From Thalassoglobus neptunius (GTDB taxonomy: Bacteria; Planctomycetota; Planctomycetia; Planctomycetales; Planctomycetaceae): a stretch of DNA of 59,166 bases. Position numbers and translations under genes: made by a program. The notes beneath the pieces are model-generated. The model worked only from the letters and a program-made list of their open reading frames with translations, was not told the DNA's origin and did not search any database. Shown in pieces: positions 57,692 to 59,166 of this stretch (position 1 is the stretch's first letter; every line of letters starts with the position of its first letter). Location: NCBI RefSeq assembly GCF_007859735.1, contig NZ_SIHI01000021.1, forward strand, positions 1 through 59,166, read 5' to 3'.

Positions 57692-57726
57692 GGCCAGTCT
57701 CGAATTTGTCGAGGCTGGCCTTTTTT
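57692..57726 (+). terminator. Intrinsic terminator of the metalloprotease gene
   Basis: GGCCAGTCTCGA (57692-57703) pairs with TCGAGGCTGGCC (57709-57720), with one T-G pair, followed by TTTTTT. The T tract overlaps the stop codon of the convergent zinc-ribbon gene at 57725. Confidence 0.88.
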
Positions 57727-58048
57727 ATGCTCCGACATCAATTCCGATGATCTGAAGAGCAATAAAAATCACAATCAGGGCCACAAAGAAGACTGACCCA
57801 CCCAGGAGCACACTACTGAAAGACATTCCCGAGATGAACGCACACAATCCCGCTCCGCCCAGCAGGACCATCAGACCAAACCTCGCCACCTGCTGATCTC
57901 GCTTCTCGTTCTCATGAGCCACATCTTGCGTCACAGGCGGACCAGCAACCGAATTCAACCCGATCAAATCCGCTTGCACAGCCCCACAAGATGGACACGT
58001 CTGGGCCGACGTCGGGATCGGAGCTGCACAGCTTTGGCAGGATCGCAT
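57725..58048 (-). CDS. Zinc-ribbon membrane protein
   Basis: 107 residues. An N-terminal zinc ribbon (C4, C7, C18, C21: CQSCAAPIPTSAQTCPSCGA) is joined by a polar linker to two hydrophobic helices (GLMVLLGGAGLCAFISGMSF and VFFVALIVIFIALQIIGI). This DZR-plus-membrane arrangement is common; function unknown. Convergent with the metalloprotease gene. Confidence 0.8.
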   Translation of the reverse strand: MRSCQSCAAPIPTSAQTCPSCGAVQADLIGLNSVAGPPVTQDVAHENEKRDQQVARFGLMVLLGGAGLCAFISGMSFSSVLLGGSVFFVALIVIFIALQIIGIDVGA

Positions 58049-58325
58049 GTCAATCTCCCAGAAGAAAACGTCACAAGAATCGTATCACATTCCGACAATC
58101 TCCAGAACCCGGCAGCACAAGCAACTCTGCTCCTCAGCGTCCAAAGACCGAAGCTCACAAACCAATCGCTGCCCTCAAGAACGAAAACAAGACAGCTCCC
58201 GATCAAAGTATTCCCACCAACTGAACCGAGAAGGTGTGGTGTCATTCACAGTGTCACCCTGCCAAAGTGATCGTTGCCATTCTGGGCAGCGGGGGTTCTC
58301 AACTCGCATCAGGCAGGCTTCAACA

Positions 58326-58565
58326 ATGACTAACAATCGCTTGACCGTTGGAGACATTGTCTCCGACTCTCGTTGCTCAAGTAGAGTTGGGAGATATCGC
58401 AGGGGCATGAATGGCGATCGCTTGCTAGCTTTAATCACCGAGATGTCTTCCGGTGTCGTCAGTCATCCGTCAGACTTGGCGTTGATAGGTGACAAAGTCG
58501 ACGGTCGAGTTCTTAGGTGGAACGATGAGGAGTGGACATATGCCGCATCGCTGGGAAATTGCTGA
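58326..58565 (+). CDS. Small hypothetical protein
   Basis: 79 residues from ATG 58326 (MTNNRLTVGDIVSDSRC). The VGDIV start and IGDKVDGRVLRWNDEEWTY suggest a small beta-barrel fold. No family recognised. The frame is open further upstream but without a sensible start. AGGC precedes the ATG. It lies close to an insertion sequence, so it may belong to accessory DNA. Confidence 0.4.
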   Translation: MTNNRLTVGDIVSDSRCSSRVGRYRRGMNGDRLLALITEMSSGVVSHPSDLALIGDKVDGRVLRWNDEEWTYAASLGNC

Positions 58566-58631
58566 CTCGCCAAGGGGGGCTTATCGCTTTGGCGTATTGA
58601 TCAAACATGGTCCCCCCTACTCTCATTCACG

Positions 58632-58958
58632 ATGCCACAATGCCTAAGTCTGAGCAACCGCGGTCGGCTGATTTCAATCGTCTTCGTGTGCCTCCTCCTG
58701 ACCCAGCTCGTTCCAGCACTCGTTGCAGGGGAATATGCGCTCGCCTTTGTAGACAAGAAGAGAGTTCCACACGGATCGTGCGACTTGAACTTGCAGTCCA
58801 TGGCTGAAGACTGGATGTTCGATGCAACAACGTCGGGAATCAGACTCTGGAACTATCCAGTGTTCTACAAAGTCCGTAAGGTGGCGAAGTTTCGCCTTCC
58901 AAAGGAACAAGAACCTGTGAGTCTCTCAGTGTCCCCCTCTCGTGGATTAGGAGCATGA
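58632..58958 (+). CDS. Small exported hypothetical protein, possibly truncated by an IS
   Basis: 108 residues. A signal peptide (ISIVFVCLLLTQLVPALVAG) is followed by a short domain (YALAFVDKKRVPHGSCDLNL, SGIRLWNYPVFYKVRKVAKF). The last ~15 residues (VSLSVSPSRGLGA) look unrelated to a folded end. The IS3-type transposase gene ends only 47 bases downstream, so the native 3' end may have been lost. No family recognised. Confidence 0.5.
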   Translation: MPQCLSLSNRGRLISIVFVCLLLTQLVPALVAGEYALAFVDKKRVPHGSCDLNLQSMAEDWMFDATTSGIRLWNYPVFYKVRKVAKFRLPKEQEPVSLSVSPSRGLGA

Positions 58959-59004
58959 TCGTGAAATGCCCCCGAAGTTTGAACCAGGCTTATGAGAGTT
59001 GGGG

Positions 59005-59166
59005 TTAGGTAAGTAAGTCAGTGTGCTGGAGTGGAGGAGAAGGTGGAGCCGTAGGCGGAACCTTCTCTGGAACGGAAGCACACTGAGTCGAAAATTCGGC
59101 AGGCGTCAACCCTCCAAGAGAGCTGTGCGGACGGCGGTGGTTGTAAGTCATCCGCCAGTCCTGAAT
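59005..59166 (-). mobile_element. IS3-family transposase, C-terminal end (cut by window edge)
   Basis: On the minus strand, entering at 59166, the frame reads QDWRMTYNHRRPHSSLGGLT then PAEFST and stops at 59005. DWR-x-YN-x-RPHSSLG-x2-TPAEF is the end of the IS3-group integrase-core (rve) domain. The residues after it are Pro-rich (VPPTAPPSPPLQH). The insertion sequence continues right of the window; its near end should lie between 58959 and 59004, but I cannot fix the terminal repeat from one side. Confidence 0.9.

Overview
The window reads as chromosomal DNA of a planctomycete (phylum Planctomycetota, probably order Planctomycetales). The markers are a PSCyt1/DUF1549/DUF1553 cytochrome protein, a PEP-CTERM protein, a DUF5658 protein, a pilin-like small protein of a common planctomycete type, a DUF5117/DUF4953-type metalloprotease, a dihydropteroate-synthase-like protein typical of lineages with tetrahydromethanopterin C1 genes, and an EF-G paralogue. 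This assignment rests on recognised protein families, not on a marker-gene tree.

Layout. 1-2.0 kb: decayed edge of an integrative element (integrase fragment, two tandem XRE regulators, tRNA-Lys(TTT)). 2.1-13.1 kb: one giant gene for a ~3,660-residue surface protein with an N-terminal inverse-autotransporter-like barrel and a very long beta-helical repeat region. 13.7-19.2 kb: trpE, an mcsA-like gene, a PEP-CTERM protein and a serine acetyltransferase. 19.8-24.5 kb: a CPBP membrane protease, a membrane protein translationally coupled to a winged-helix regulator, an FAD oxidoreductase and ribonuclease D. 24.7-28.5 kb: a phytanoyl-CoA-dioxygenase-like protein divergent from the large cytochrome protein. 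29.2-32.7 kb: a pilin-like protein, then a DHPS-like gene overlapping pabB (pterin/folate branch). 32.7-43.5 kb: SDR, AAA ATPase, MFS transporter, TIGR04283-type glycosyltransferase, TPR protein and an orphan RND pump. 43.9-49.4 kb: DUF5658 protein, EF-G-like GTPase, Fur-family regulator and a phosphatase-cytochrome c' fusion. 49.7-59.2 kb: a potassium-channel-like protein, envelope proteins, a GT4 glycosyltransferase, a large metzincin, small hypotheticals and the 3' end of an IS3-family transposase gene cut by the window edge.

The most unusual items are: (1) a ~90-bp dispersed palindromic repeat, three copies of which start inside the stop codon of the preceding gene, plus remnants; (2) the giant barrel/beta-helix protein; (3) a secreted CX5R phosphatase fused to a c'-type haem domain; (4) an RND pump subunit with an EF-hand-like loop and a helical insertion; (5) an EF-G paralogue whose switch-II histidine is methionine; (6) the overlapping DHPS-like/pabB pair. 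No complete defence system, CRISPR array or secondary-metabolite cluster was seen.
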